This document shows positions 23,128 through 35,900 of a stretch of DNA of 64,000 nucleotides, piece after piece. A program made the translations under genes and the position numbers. The stretch spans positions 154,080,037 through 154,144,036 of the forward strand of contig JBOZIK010000001.1 of NCBI GenBank assembly GCA_051453625.1, written 5' to 3'. Positions within the stretch are counted from its first letter, which is position 1; each line of letters opens with the position of its first letter. The notes under the pieces are model-generated. The model was not told the DNA's origin, made no database searches, and worked only from the letters and a program-made list of their open reading frames with translations. This DNA is from Welwitschia mirabilis (Eukaryota > Gnetophyta > Gnetopsida > Welwitschiales).

Positions 23128-23704
23128 CTTTATAAATTTTAATTTAAAGTCTCTATAAAAACTATATCATCTTAGTCTAATCTAGATTGATTTCACAACC
23201 CACAACTGTAGATGCAATAAGGATATCCTTTAGACAACTCTTTGTAATATTTAGAAACTTTTACTTTTTAACAAAGTTATTCTCAATTATTGGTGCTTTC
23301 TACTTTATGCCATAGATTTTGGGAAGATATTGAGAAAAATTGAAATAAATAATTTACAATGATTCTACTAAAATTAATAATATTCCTTTTGACACTTCAT
23401 CTAGTTTGTAATTACCAAAATAATGTAAATTAAAAGAATTAATTTAAACTTTACCTTTTTCTCATTAAAAATATCTTGGTATTAGCTATAAAGAATTAAA
23501 TCTTGTCAATTTACTTCTTGTAGTTAGTAAAATTTACATTTTATGCAAAAATTAAAAGAAAAAAAATCTATAAGAACATTTAATGGGATACTCACATGAA
23601 TTAATATGGGTTCTTTTATCTATTATTTATGAATATCTAGATGAAAAACCTTTGAAATCTAGGTTTTTTATCAAAAAACTTTGAATGTTACTCTAATACC
23701 AAAA
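23128..23704. other. AT-rich spacer; last 50 bp is a retroelement leader copy
   Basis: Mostly featureless. The last part (about 23655-23704) repeats the leader and primer-binding site found at 26548-26599 (shared CTTTGAATGTTACTCT(A/G)ATACCAA), so another internal region of the same LTR family once ended here. Confidence 0.6.
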
Positions 23705-23869
23705 TGTAGAGTCCATAATTTTTAGCTCAAACTTTAGATATAATAATGAACACCTAAAAATCAAAACCTTATAAGAAAAGGATATTATAATAGAAAATAA
23801 TATGTGCTAGATAACTTAGAGTTTCAAGTATGGATACAACTATAAGCCTTTTATTTCAAACCAAAACTG

Positions 23870-23950
<81 letters not shown>

Positions 23951-26240
23951 CAAAAATAGATTAATTTGATATCATAAAAATATAGTGTTACAAATCTATT
24001 ACAGATAAATAACTACAAAGTTTTCGAAGTAAAAATTTAATCACTAGACATAATAAAATCACAAGTTACAATGGTGAAAAATCACTCTAATTTATTACCT
24101 TTTAAGTAAAAGAGGAATAATTAATACTTTATTTCTATATTCCTTCTTTGGCAAGATATATTAGCTTTTAATATGCTCCAATTTTTCATATGTTTAATAT
24201 GAATTAGTATGAAGTGAGAATCATAATCATCATAATCCCTAGTACGGCCCAAGTAAGGCAAAGATAAAGGTAAGGAAAACCCCAAGATACAAGATAGATT
24301 AAGATAAGATAAGAAGAAATACTCTAAATAATTAAGCACTATATTTTCATGGAAATGAAAATAAGATTAATTGGTCTTATCATATATAATTTACCACTAC
24401 CTCATTTGATGATGTGTGATTTTTATTTGTCCACTGCCTCATTTGATGCCTATGGGTCATCATTCTCATTACTTCAATTGGTGATCTGTGGTTTTATTTT
24501 TATTTTTCATTACCCATTCAATGATCTATGGATTATTAATACCATTGCCTTATTTGATGTTCTATAGTTTCCATATTTCACTGTCTTATTTACTAGTTTG
24601 TTGATCTCTCATTTTCATAACAATATTTGGAGTAAAGTTATCTCAAAAAAGGAAAGGATTTACTTCTATGAAATTTATTTTTTTAAGCATTAATAATTTT
24701 CACAAGAAACAAGATTCATGCAAGAATAATCTTTAGCAAATACTCATAAAAAGATTTCAAACTTGATAGAGATAAGTAAAACATTTTAGAAATTTATAGG
24801 AATTTAAAGAAAAACATAAGATTTTGATAAGGAAATAAGAATTTATTTAGACCATGAAAGAATGCAAGAGTATAGGATCATATAGATGATAATGAAATCA
24901 TAACTAAGATGAAAGTAATACTAGAACCATATAAAGGATACAGGAAAACCATGATAATCATATGAGATATATAAGAAATCTAGAGCATATAAAATTTAAG
25001 AAATACATTGGACCATGTAAGAAAATAAGGAGAAACCTAGGACCATACCCAAGATCTAATGTGAAGCTTTCCAAGCTCCAAGATTACTATGCCTAGCTCC
25101 AAAGATTGCAATATTTTAAACACTTCAAAGTTTCTAAAGCTTTAATGTAGAAGATCTCCAAATTCAAGACTAGAAGATCTTCAAAAGAATAAGACTAAGA
25201 AGAAAAAGGCCCTATTTATAATGAGATGAAGCAATTCAAAAGATATTTTTAATTTAAATGGATACATACAAACCATGACTCTTTTTGAAAAATGGTTATG
25301 ACTCTCTAATCCTCAATCATTACTTTGCCTAATCAGTAGATATATTTCATCAAAATAATAGTAAATGCTCAACATGCAAAAAATGTTTTGCCCATAAATA
25401 AATAATAACCATGAAAAAAATGCCTTCATCATTAATGTATAAGTTACATAATCCAATAAGTTCTTGGCATTTTTCCAAAATAAGTATAAAGAAGATAAAT
25501 ATTAATCATATGGTATCTTCTATTTGTAGAAAAAGAAAAATACACATTGGTATTTACATCAATAAGCCCTTCAAAGGAAAATGCCAAAATTCTAAAAACA
25601 TGACACTACTCATAATTATTAAGAAAAGAATCAAGATAAGACATTTAATAAGTAATTTTAACAAAAACATCAACATAAAATTTTGTCACATATAAATGTT
25701 TGTCATAATGAATACATGTCAACCACTCCCAAAAAAAAAATGCAACTTCGTAATTATAGGTGTTACTTTAGCTTATACTACTAAAATAAAATACTAAAAT
25801 AAGTTAGCATAATGCATCCTAATAATTATAGTCATTACAAGAATCTTTTTTATGCACTAAAATGAGAAAATAATAAAATAAGGGAATATACTAATCATGG
25901 TACCTCAAATGTAATAGTTACAAAAGAAAATAAAATAATATTTAGATAACCACTAATTTAACTACTACAAGTATATGATTAAATAAATAAGAAAATACTA
26001 CAAAATAGTATTATTACCTATTATTTCTACAAGAAAATAAAGCACTTAAAATAATAATTGTATCATAAATAAACTAAAAAATTGATTTCAAATAATAACA
26101 TACTAATAAATAAAGAATAAATAAAGAATCTAGCAATTAAATTAGCTTAGTAGGCATTATCAGGCAAAAATTATTTTTACTTGGTTTTTCTTTAACTATT
26201 CGAGTTAAACCTTTGGATCTTAGGAAATCTAGACATGACA
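23705..26240 (-). repeat. LTR A (2.5 kb)
   Basis: Starts TGTAGAG and ends CATGACA on the plus strand (TGTCATG...CTCTACA in element orientation). Contains a TG microsatellite at 23872-23946 and a minisatellite with a CTCATTTGATGATCTATGG-like core at about 24391-24600, six diverged units. Confidence 0.8.
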
Positions 26241-26599
26241 TTTCTCTTCCCTTTAAGAAGTTTTGTCCTTGAAACTTGAAAAATAAAGCTTAGGTTTCCA
26301 TTATAAAATTTTTGCAATATGTTTTGAGTCCATTTTAATTTTCATCAAATGACTTTTATCTATGAGTCTTTAAACCTTTTATCACATCTTTTAAAAAGTT
26401 GTAGCTATTAATTACAGAATTATCTTTGTTGGACTTTTCATTGGGCACATTGTAATTCAACATCTTTTTAGATCATCCATCTTCTTATTAACAACTTAAT
26501 AGAATCATTCTCAATGAAATCGTAACTTAGGATCTAATATTAAAATGTAAAATCTAGGTCTTTCATTCAAAAACTTTGAATGTTACTCTGATACCAAAA
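26241..26599 (-). other. Minimal internal region with PPT and PBS
   Basis: Polypurine tract at 26257-26241 and primer-binding site TGGTATCAGAGT at 26596-26585 (both read on the minus strand). The 359 bp between the LTRs has no open frame of note. Confidence 0.75.
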
Positions 26600-26786
26600 T
26601 GTAAAGTTTACACTTTTTAGCTAAAACTTCAAATAGAAGAATGAACACCTAAAGATCAAGCCTTATAAGAAAGGGATATTTATAATAGAAAATAATATAT
26701 GATATATAANNNNNNNNNNNNNNNNNNNNNNNNNNNNNNNNNNNNNNNNNNNNNNNNNNNNNNNNNNNNNNNNNNNNNNNNNNNNN

Positions 26787-26876
<90 letters not shown>

Positions 26877-27324
26877 AATATAAAAACAAAAATGGATCAA
26901 TTTAATATCATAAAGATATGGTGTTATAAATGTATTGTAGATAAATAACTTCAAAGTTTTTAAAGTAAAAATTTAATCACAAGACATAACAATGTCATAA
27001 GTTATAATAGTAAACAAATAACTCTAATTTACTATCTTTCAAGCATAAGCTTAATAACCAATATTTTATTTCTATATGCCCTCCTTGGTAAGATATAAAA
27101 TATTTTACTATACTCCATTTTATCACCTATTTAACAGAAAAAAGTATGAAGCAAGAACCAGGAATCATCACAATCCCCAGTGTGGACTATGAAAGGCAAA
27201 GATAAAGGTAAAAATAAGCTTAATATACAAGATAGATTAAGATAAAATAAGAAAAAAGACTCTAAATAATCAAGCATTAGAGTTTCATGGAAATGGAAAT
27301 GATATTAATAGGTTTTATCATATA

Positions 27325-27612
27325 ACTTATGACCACCTCATTAGGTGATCAGTGGTCTTTATTTATCCACTGCCTCATTTGGCGATCTATGAATCATCAT
27401 TCCCATTACCTCATTTGATGATATGTGGTTTTATTTTTATTTTTCCACTACTCCATTTAGTGATCTTTAGATTATAATCCCCATTACCTCATTTAGTGAT
27501 CTATGATTTCATCTTTTCACTGTCTCATTTAGTGATCTATGGATTATTAATTAAACTATTTCATTTAATGATCTATGGGTTTCCATATTCCATTGCCTCA
27601 TTCCATGATCTA
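27325..27612. repeat. Minisatellite inside LTR B
   Basis: About nine imperfect units of 30-48 bp with the core CTCATTTAGTGATCTATGG. The matching array in LTR A has about six units, so the copy number changed after the two LTRs parted. Confidence 0.8.
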
Positions 27613-27632
27613 TGGAACTTTCATTTTCATAA

Positions 27633-27824
27633 TAATATTTGAAGTAAACATATCTCAAGAAAGGAAAAGATTGACTTTNNNNNNNNNNNNNNNNNNNNNN
27701 NNNNNNNNNNNNNNNNNNNNNNNNNNNNNNNNNNNNNNNNNNNNNNNNNNNNNNNNNNNNNNNNNNNNNNNNNNNNNNTAATATTTGAAGTAAACATATC
27801 TCAAGAAAGGAAAAGATTGACTTT
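27633..27824. other. 100-N gap between identical 46-bp ends
   Basis: 27633-27678 and 27779-27824 are identical and flank exactly 100 N (27679-27778) inside LTR B. LTR A has this sequence once, so the doubling is an assembly artefact. Confidence 0.85.
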
Positions 27825-29330
27825 CATGAATTTACATTTTCAAGCATCAAGAATTTTCATAAGAAATAAGATTCATGTAAGAATAATCTTTGAACATATA
27901 GAAGATACTAACAGAAAGATTTTAAACCAATAGAGATAAGTAAGACATTTTAGAAATTGATATGAATTTGAAGAAAAACATAAGATTTTGATAAGGAAAT
28001 AAGAATTTCTTTAGATAATTAAAGTATGCAATAATATAGGATCACATAAATGGTAATGGAATTATAACTAAAATGAAAGTAACACTAGAATCATACAAAG
28101 AATACAAGAAGATCATAATAGTCATATGAGATATAGCATACAAAAGTTAAGAAATACATAGGACCATAAAAGAAAATAAGGAGAAACCTAGGCCCATATC
28201 CATGATTTGTTGTGAAGTTTTCTAAGCTTCAAGATTGCTATTCTAAGCTTCAAATATTCCAAGGTTCCAAACACTCCAAAGTTTCCAAAGATTCAAGGTA
28301 AAAGGTCTTCAAATTCAAGACTAGAATATCTTCAAAAGAATAAGACTAAGGTGAAAAGAGATCCTATTTACAATGAGATAAAGAAATTAAAAAGATATTG
28401 GTAATTTCAATGGATACATACAAGTCATAACTCTTTTGAAAAATGGTTATGATTCCCTAACCCTCAATCATTATTTTCCTTGGCCATTAGGTATATTTAA
28501 TATTTTATCATAATAATAGTAAATGCTCAACATGCCAAAAATATTTTGTCAAGAAATAAATAATATCCATAAAAAAATTGCCTTCATCATTAATGCAAGT
28601 TGCATAATCAAATAAGTTCTTTGTATTTTTCCAAAATAAGTATAAATAAGATAAATATCAATCATATGAAATCTTTATATTTGTAGAAAAATATAAATAA
28701 TCATTGGTATTTACTCCAATAATCCCTTCAAAGGAAAATTTCAAAATTCTAAAAACATGTCACTTCTTGCAATTACTAAGAAAAGAATTAGGATGAAACA
28801 TTTAATAAGTAATTTTAACAAAACATTAGGATAAGATTTTGTTACATACAAACATTTTTCATAATGAATACATGTCAACCACTTCCAAAGAAAATGTAAC
28901 ATCATAATTATAGGTGTTACCTTAGCTTGCACTACTAAAATAAAATATTAAAATAAGTTAACATAATGCATCCTAATAACTATAGCCATTACAAGAACCT
29001 TTTGTATGCACCAAAAAGAGAAAATAATAAAACAAGGGAATATACTAATCATGGTACATTAAATGTAATAGTTATAAAAGGAAATAAAGTAATACTTATA
29101 TAACCACTAATTTAGTTACTAAAGTATATCATTAAATAAACAAAGAAATACCATAAAATGATACTATTAATTATAGTAGTTAGAAGAGAAGAAGGCACTT
29201 AAAATAATAATTGCGGCATAAACAAACTAAAGAATTATTTTAAATAATAATACTAGTAGAATCTAGTAATTAAATTATCTTACTAGGTATTACAAGTTAA
29301 AAATTATTTTTACTTATTTTTTATTTAACT

Positions 29331-30772
29331 TGAGGATCATTGAACTCAAAGGAGAGGGGTGAAAGAGTTTTACCAAATAACACTATTTAAACTCTTAACA
29401 GAACTGTAGGGAAATGCACAAAAAAGAGACCTTACCAAATAATATAGTTTCCCAACTTAGGTACATATATACACAGAGGATAGCTTCTACTCACACCTCC
29501 AGATATTCTTAACCTACAAGAAACAATGGTTTTTTGGTGTACCACCAATCTTACAACAAATGAGAATCTTCTCATAAGGCAGCACTTTCTGCCCTTCAAG
29601 GGAATAGTGGTTTTCACTGGCACATCATAAACCTTTATAATAATGAGAGTCTCCTTGTAAGAAAGTAGTCTCTCCCTTACAAGGGAATAATGGTTTTCTA
29701 GGTCATCAACAACCTCACATCAAACAAGTGCCAAAAAGCATAATATCAAGTGAATATCCCTATAAGGGTTGCCTTATAAGGTATTTGATATTTAATAAAT
29801 TAGACTTTACAACAATATTCAAAAATAAGATAGTTCATCATGTAAACCAAAATACAACATAACAATAAGCTTGAAGATATTTCTTTGATGAAGATTTGTG
29901 ATCCTTGAAGTTGTTGTTGTTGTTACGAGTATGAATGAAGAATGCAAAAATGTAGATCCAATGTTAGATAATGGAAGCAATGCAAGCTTCTTATTGATGA
30001 ATCCTTTGATTTCTTCATGAGAAGCACCTTTACTCATGAGTTTAAAGATCTGTATATTTTTTTTAATTTAATAAAGTACCAAAAAATTTATTTCTTAGAT
30101 TAGTGATGTCAATACTTTATAGGTTTAAATAAGATCTAGCCTTTTAAGCTTGAAAGATAGCCTTTAATTCTATAATTGTCATACAATGAATAGCTAACAT
30201 TTATGCTTCGGGCATGTAAATTCAATTTTAATCAATGTGAACTTCAAGCCAAGATGTCTTCAACTTTATAGATGTCTTCACTTTTGTACATGTCTCTATT
30301 TAACTTACCTAGATTTATTGAATTTTGCTTTGTAGTATCCTTGGATCTTTGTGATCATGATCCTGTAATGTACAAGTTCATAGCTCACCTGAAACATAAG
30401 ATATTAGTCAAAAATCAAATTAACTCTGTTACCTATTTCAGCTCAGTATAGACATCTTCAAATATGTATACGTCTTCATGTATGTCAAGTTCAACTTTCC
30501 ATTCAGTCATCTTGAATATGATAGTTGTCTTTTAGCTTATTACTAAATTTCAGTATATTTAAAACATCTTTAGATTTGTAGATGTCTTCACTTAAGATGT
30601 CTTCAATTTTCTAAACATCTTCAATTAATTTATTTGATAGTTTAGCATCTAATCCTTTTCATGATATGCTTCCTATAAATATCTTTCATGATCTAGTACA
30701 TATTAAGATCTGATGTTCCTATAATAACATATCTACATAATGATACAAAATATTTAACAAGTGGATTAATCT
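29331..30772 (-). repeat. Copia-2 3' LTR
   Basis: Matches 48116-49556 throughout (for example AGGATAGCTTCTACTCA, AAGGGAATA(G/A)TGG, CTTGAAGATATTTNTTTGAT) and ends at the gap within about 20 bp of the expected end. Contains about a dozen (A/T)GATGTCTTCA-like motifs between 30240 and 30640. Confidence 0.85.
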
Positions 30773-31609
30773 NNNNNNNNNNNNNNNNNNNNNNNNNNNN
30801 NNNNNNNNNNNNNNNNNNNNNNNNNNNNNNNNNNNNNNNNNNNNNNNNNNNNNNNNNNNNNNNNNNNNNNNNNNNNNNNNNNNNNNNNNNNNNNNNNNNN
30901 NNNNNNNNNNNNNNNNNNNNNNNNNNNNNNNNNNNNNNNNNNNNNNNNNNNNNNNNNNNNNNNNNNNNNNNNNNNNNNNNNNNNNNNNNNNNNNNNNNNN
31001 NNNNNNNNNNNNNNNNNNNNNNNNNNNNNNNNNNNNNNNNNNNNNNNNNNNNNNNNNNNNNNNNNNNNNNNNNNNNNNNNNNNNNNNNNNNNNNNNNNNN
31101 NNNNNNNNNNNNNNNNNNNNNNNNNNNNNNNNNNNNNNNNNNNNNNNNNNNNNNNNNNNNNNNNNNNNNNNNNNNNNNNNNNNNNNNNNNNNNNNNNNNN
31201 NNNNNNNNNNNNNNNNNNNNNNNNNNNNNNNNNNNNNNNNNNNNNNNNNNNNNNNNNNNNNNNNNNNNNNNNNNNNNNNNNNNNNNNNNNNNNNNNNNNN
31301 NNNNNNNNNNNNNNNNNNNNNNNNNNNNNNNNNNNNNNNNNNNNNNNNNNNNNNNNNNNNNNNNNNNNNNNNNNNNNNNNNNNNNNNNNNNNNNNNNNNN
31401 NNNNNNNNNNNNNNNNNNNNNNNNNNNNNNNNNNNNNNNNNNNNNNNNNNNNNNNNNNNNNNNNNNNNNNNNNNNNNNNNNNNNNNNNNNNNNNNNNNNN
31501 NNNNNNNNNNNNNNNNNNNNNNNNNNNNNNNNNNNNNNNNNNNNNNNNNNNNNNNNNNNNNNNNNNNNNNNNNNNNNNNNNNNNNNNNNNNNNNNNNNNN
31601 NNNNNNNNN
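30773..31609. other. Assembly gap (837 N)
   Basis: Removes the junction between the Copia-2 3' LTR and the internal region, including the polypurine tract. Confidence 0.95.
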
Positions 31610-32559
31610 AATGCTAATGTGTCATATTTTAGAGCATGAAGTTGAATTGTGTGTCAACACTATATCATAAAGGATGTGCTTATGGAAATGATCATCAATA
31701 AATATTAGTGTAAATAAAACAAATGTGTTATTATCACATAAATAAGTTTTAATCACCAAATAATTAGAGTATTACACATTCAAAAGTGTGACAATGAAAG
31801 CATGTGAAAGCATAATTTTAAGAACAAGAAAAATTTCAAACATAAGACATGTATTAATAAGATCAAAAGATAGAAAATGTCAAATAACACAAATGTATGC
31901 CAAAAACATCAAGGAGGGATCCTCAATAAAGATGATGACACTCATGGATCTAATCAAAAATCTTATAATTAAGAACTCCAATCCCAATAAAATGTCCTCA
32001 ACCTAAAAGTTGTAGTACCCAACTAATCTGTTAAAGATTTGCCATATACTTCTCCTCCTTTTTAGACATTAGAAAAAGGCTCTAATCACTAAGAGCTAAA
32101 TCACTTGTGTACTACTTACCTTGGCCTTCTTCATTACTATCCTCGTTGTCATGGGTGGTGGAGGTTTGTTGGATGTATGATGATGAGTAAGTGAGGGTTG
32201 GAGTGTACCTCTTCTTAAAAGGCACTGTGAGGTCTTACCATAATCCTTAAAGGCCTATCTCGTCATACATTAATATAACTAAGAGGTAATAGAGGTCCTA
32301 AAGAAACTAGCAGTGGTAGTCTTTATAAATGATGGTGGTAGTTACACAGATAAAAGTGGTTCCACCTAAATTGGCTTTATGTAAGACAGTGGTGGTAATG
32401 GTGGATACATTAGAGGTGGNNNNNNNNNNNNNNNNNNNNNNNNNNNNNNNNNNNNNNNNNNNNNNNNNNNNNNNNNNNNNNNNNNNNNNNNNNNNNNNNN
32501 NNNNNNNNNNNNNNNNNNNAAAGGTGAACATGGTGGTGAAAAGTGTTTAGATGGTGATG
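31610..32559. other. Unrecognised internal sequence of Copia-2
   Basis: No protein similarity seen in the first half. From about 32130 the sequence is richer in GTGG/GATGG repeats on the plus strand (Pro- and His-rich when read on the minus strand), interrupted by a 100-N gap at 32420-32519. A short GGTGAT tandem lies at about 32552-32570. Confidence 0.4.
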
Positions 32560-33240
32560 GTGATGGTGATTATGTAGAACAGTAAAATGGAATCTTACAA
32601 TGAGGATGATAAAAGAGAAGTGGTGGAGCATCTAAGCTCTTTGACTCTATCTCCTATGGTGTGGGCCTCTGCTATGAAGGACTTATAACCTATGGCTCCC
32701 CCTGCACATGTGCATCTGTGGGAGTCTAATAATCCTTCTAAGTTTGTGCCTCATCTCCAAAAGATTCTTTTGAAGATTCACTATCTATTACCCTACTTGA
32801 ATCATAACCTATTCCAAAAGGATCTGACAATCCTATTTTCTCTTCTTCACTCCTTCTCTGAGTCTGACCATGTGGTGGTTCTCATGGATTTCCAATTCTC
32901 TACTAGTGCCTTGCCTTCACTTGTAGTGGATCTATGTTTCTGTAGCCTTAATAGATCTTTTTCAATTTTGCTAACCATTTTTATGATTGCTTTTAATCCC
33001 TTTTTCACTAATGAGGAGCTATGAGTAGTAATTAAAAATGATCTTTATATCTATGATGTCCTCTTGCTTATGCCCTCACCTGGTGTCATTGGTGCTCTTC
33101 ATTTTTCAATGAATTTTGCTAATGGTTTCTTCTGATGGATGAGGTTAACCTATGGCACTGAAATGTTTGCACTGCTAATGATTAGGCTAATAAGACATGG
33201 ATGGCCCAAGGTCTGCCCCTTGCAAAATAGTGAGATGATA
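32560..33240 (-). pseudogene. Decayed frame, Ser/Pro/Gln-rich, unknown
   Basis: Minus strand, about 32980 to 32640: a hydrophilic frame with segments such as EEEKIGLSDPFGIGYDSSRV and TPTDAHVQGEP, ending SLDAPPLL. In-frame stops are TAG at four or five places and one TGA, each explained by one C-to-T change from CAG or CGA. I do not recognise the protein. Its position inside Copia-2 where pol should be suggests either a replaced module or an element inserted there. Confidence 0.35.
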
Positions 33241-34130
33241 TTCATACACAAAACGAAACCCAAATCTATTTAAAAACCAGTGAGTAAATAGTATACAATG
33301 AAAGTCTGCATGGCTTTATAATGACTATACCTGCCTTCTCTAATTAACATGTTGTAAAAAGTTACCAAAACAAGAATTAAGACACTAGGCAGCATGTCTT
33401 TTCTTTCAATATATTTAATAATGTTCATTGTACTATGTCCAAATAAAACATTACTTATTTAATGCCAAGATACATTGACAACTCTATAACTAATTATTTC
33501 TTTAAAAGAATAACTATAAAACCATGGAGCATTTGTATCATTTATGCCAAGCAATAAATTAACAAAACTCAAAACTATATGCAAATTTTTGCCTCTAACC
33601 TGGGTTTGAAATGCACTAGTACTATCATTAATTTCATGAATATTTGTATAGAATACCCTTATCATTAGATCAGGAATAAGCTAAACAAGCTATACTATCA
33701 TTTCATAACCAAGCTAAATAAAGTAACTCATGAGCTAATCTCTATACCTCTTCTGAAATCCAAGGGTTCTCTCTACAGTGATTGAGTTTCTAAACCAAGT
33801 TCTAAATCTTCTTTCTATTCCCTCATGATAGAACTATTATTCATCTTGTAATCTTGATTGTTTTAAGGCTTGTTCATTATCCTTGGAGGTTCCTACTACC
33901 TTTTTTCTTGTCATTTTTACAAAATGGAATGAAGAACTAATAAAAGATCAACTAAAATACAAGAAATTATTCTAAAATATGCGTCTGTTTATAAGAAAAC
34001 ATTGTTCTTTCCTATTATTCAGATGTTTCAAGAATCCAAGACATCTAGCTAGAGAAATACGAGAAAATGTAGCCTAGAAAATCACTTGAGAGAGACATTT
34101 GTCAAGTGGAGACTTGAAAATGAGATTTGA
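33241..34130. other. AT-rich sequence, nothing recognised
   Basis: No repeat ends, no protein similarity. Part of the Copia-2 internal region by position. Confidence 0.5.
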
Positions 34131-34470
34131 TGGTCCCTTTTGATATTAAAAAGAGTTAAAACCCTAGCTTTTTAGTGCATTTTATTTCTGCAATAGTACA
34201 ATCAAGACATCTAAAATACAAAAAACTAGACATCTATAAAGTCTAAGACATTTATTGTTAAAAAGTTTTCAATACATTTTCCTGTTGCCAAGACATCTAT
34301 AAAAACTAAGATTTCTAATTTAAAAAACTAAAATATCCTACCTATTCTTCTAAGATGTCTAGAAAAATTAAGGAATCTGATTCTAAGATGTTTACAAATT
34401 TTAGGACATCTTTACTAGAGACGTCTACAAAACTGAAGACGTTTGTAATAAAATTTCTAGAATTTTTTGA
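34131..34470. repeat. AGACATCTA-motif array, inverted to the Copia-2 LTR motif
   Basis: At least eight AGACATCTA/AGATGTCT-type motifs spaced 20-50 bp. Much of it looks like a reverse complement of the GATGTCTTCA-rich part of the Copia-2 LTR (30240-30640), as if a piece of an oppositely oriented LTR lay here. Divergence is too high to be sure. Confidence 0.4.
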
Positions 34471-34609
34471 AAAGAATCTATGACTATTGTAACCATAACA
34501 ATAATACTTTGAAAAGCTAAAGATCACACACATAATTTAACTTTAACTATATAAGCTACATCTAATCATAATCTCAACTTATAAAATAAGTGTAATAGAG
34601 TTGAGATGT

Positions 34610-35696
34610 TGAGGATGTTACTTGCTCTTCTTACTTCATTAAGAAAGGCTCAGTCTCTAAGTTCTTGTATAAATTAGTGTATCCTTTAGTGCCTTGAGAT
34701 TTTACAATCTTATTGACAAACAAATCATTATTGCATTGGGTTATAACATCATTAATGTACCTTGAGTACATATAAGCAATGTACCAAGTGTGCTTATTCT
34801 CGATCCTAAAGTCTAATTTCACTTTTGATATCCAAACTTTTTCTTGGTCTATTTTGCACAAAATGATATACCAATTTATCACGCCTCTTAGCATTCTCAG
34901 TGTAATACTTGTCTTTAAATTTCATTAGACATACATACTGATAATTACATTTATAATAACAATAATAGCAAATGATGTTATTTGTATATGTTAAATGCTT
35001 ATACCTTAACTTATTTCCATTTTTCAAATAAAGGGGCTGAAGTGGTACTTGTAGCCTCATTGTATCCTAATCCATCACTATGATCTGGATTTCTACTTTG
35101 GCTAAGCATGATATTCAAGGTTTCTTTATCTTGTGGAAATGTTTTAATGATTTTCTTTGAATCTAAAAGTTCCTATCTTACATTCTTTAAAACACATGTT
35201 AGTCTATCAATCTCAGCTTTAAGAGCTGAGTTTTTAGTGGATAATTTATTGTAAGAATCATTTTCTTGTTCATATGCCTTTTTTCAAGTATTAAGTAACT
35301 TTTTCATATTGCTATATAATTCTTGTTGATTAATAAACTCTTCAGTAATTAATTCATAATTTTTTTGAATAATCATACCTATGTCATCTTCAGTATCTAA
35401 ATCATATTCCCATTATGAATCATTGTATTCATCTTGAATGTGTTCTATAGCCCCATATGAAGAATGTTTTTTTCCTCATTATCTGATGCTTCTTCTTTTG
35501 TACCTTATCATCATCACCTCATCCATTCTTTTGTTCATCTTTTGATAATCTATTAACATGAGAGCATTTTGAGGTAATATGTTCTCTTCCTCTACATATC
35601 CAACATTCTATTTTTGAAACATTTGTAAATGAAGTATTATTAGATGACTTACCTTTAGAATTACCTTTTGTTTGAAATCCATATAATCTTTTGAGC
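34610..35696 (-). pseudogene. Copia-2 gag, C-terminal part (zinc knuckle)
   Basis: Right at the CACTA junction the minus strand reads ELKRLYGFQTKGNSKGK, then NNTSFTNVSK and the CCHC knuckle CWICRGREHITSKC (about 35610-35565), the nucleic-acid-binding end of a copia Gag. After it the frame breaks down, but acidic Glu/Asp segments and a coiled-coil-like region typical of this Gag family continue to about 35100. Downstream, an 87-codon frame (34894-34631) is open but unassigned. Together with 47244-48060 it forms one gag gene split by the CACTA element. Confidence 0.7.
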
Positions 35697-35699
35697 TCA

Positions 35700-35900
35700 C
35701 ACTACAAGAAATATAGGCTTAAAAGGCATTGCCTTGTAGCTTTTAAGGCGTTTCAAAGGCATTTGAAAAACAACACCTTAAAACGTTTAAGAACCTTTGA
35801 GGCGTTTTTTACAGACTTAACAAATGCCTCAAAAGCCTTTAGAAGCATTTTAATGAAGAGATTTTGAGGCGTTTTAACAAAGCAATACCTTAAAAGCTAT
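35700..35900. repeat. CACTA left terminal and subterminal repeats
   Basis: TIR followed by about ten AAGGC(G/A)TTT-type units in both orientations, for example at 35748-35762, 35798-35806 and 35866-35874. Confidence 0.8.

Larger units (their letters stand above)
26600..29330 (-). repeat. LTR B, first part
   Basis: Colinear with LTR A from TGTAAAG onward, but with a compound TG/GA microsatellite (26787-26820 and 26822-26872, preceded by a 77-N gap) in place of the pure TG, and an expanded minisatellite (about 27325-27612, nine or so units). Breaks off at 29330 with target duplication TAACT (29326-29330) where Copia-2 begins. Confidence 0.85.

Noticed and set aside
26680-26889. Ser-Leu / Thr-His repeat peptide
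   Set aside because: Translation of the GA and TG microsatellite in LTR B.
30773-31609. Tandem or CRISPR-like arrays at the GACATCT motif regions
   Set aside because: Motif spacing is irregular and the context is a plant LTR; nothing resembles a repeat-spacer array.
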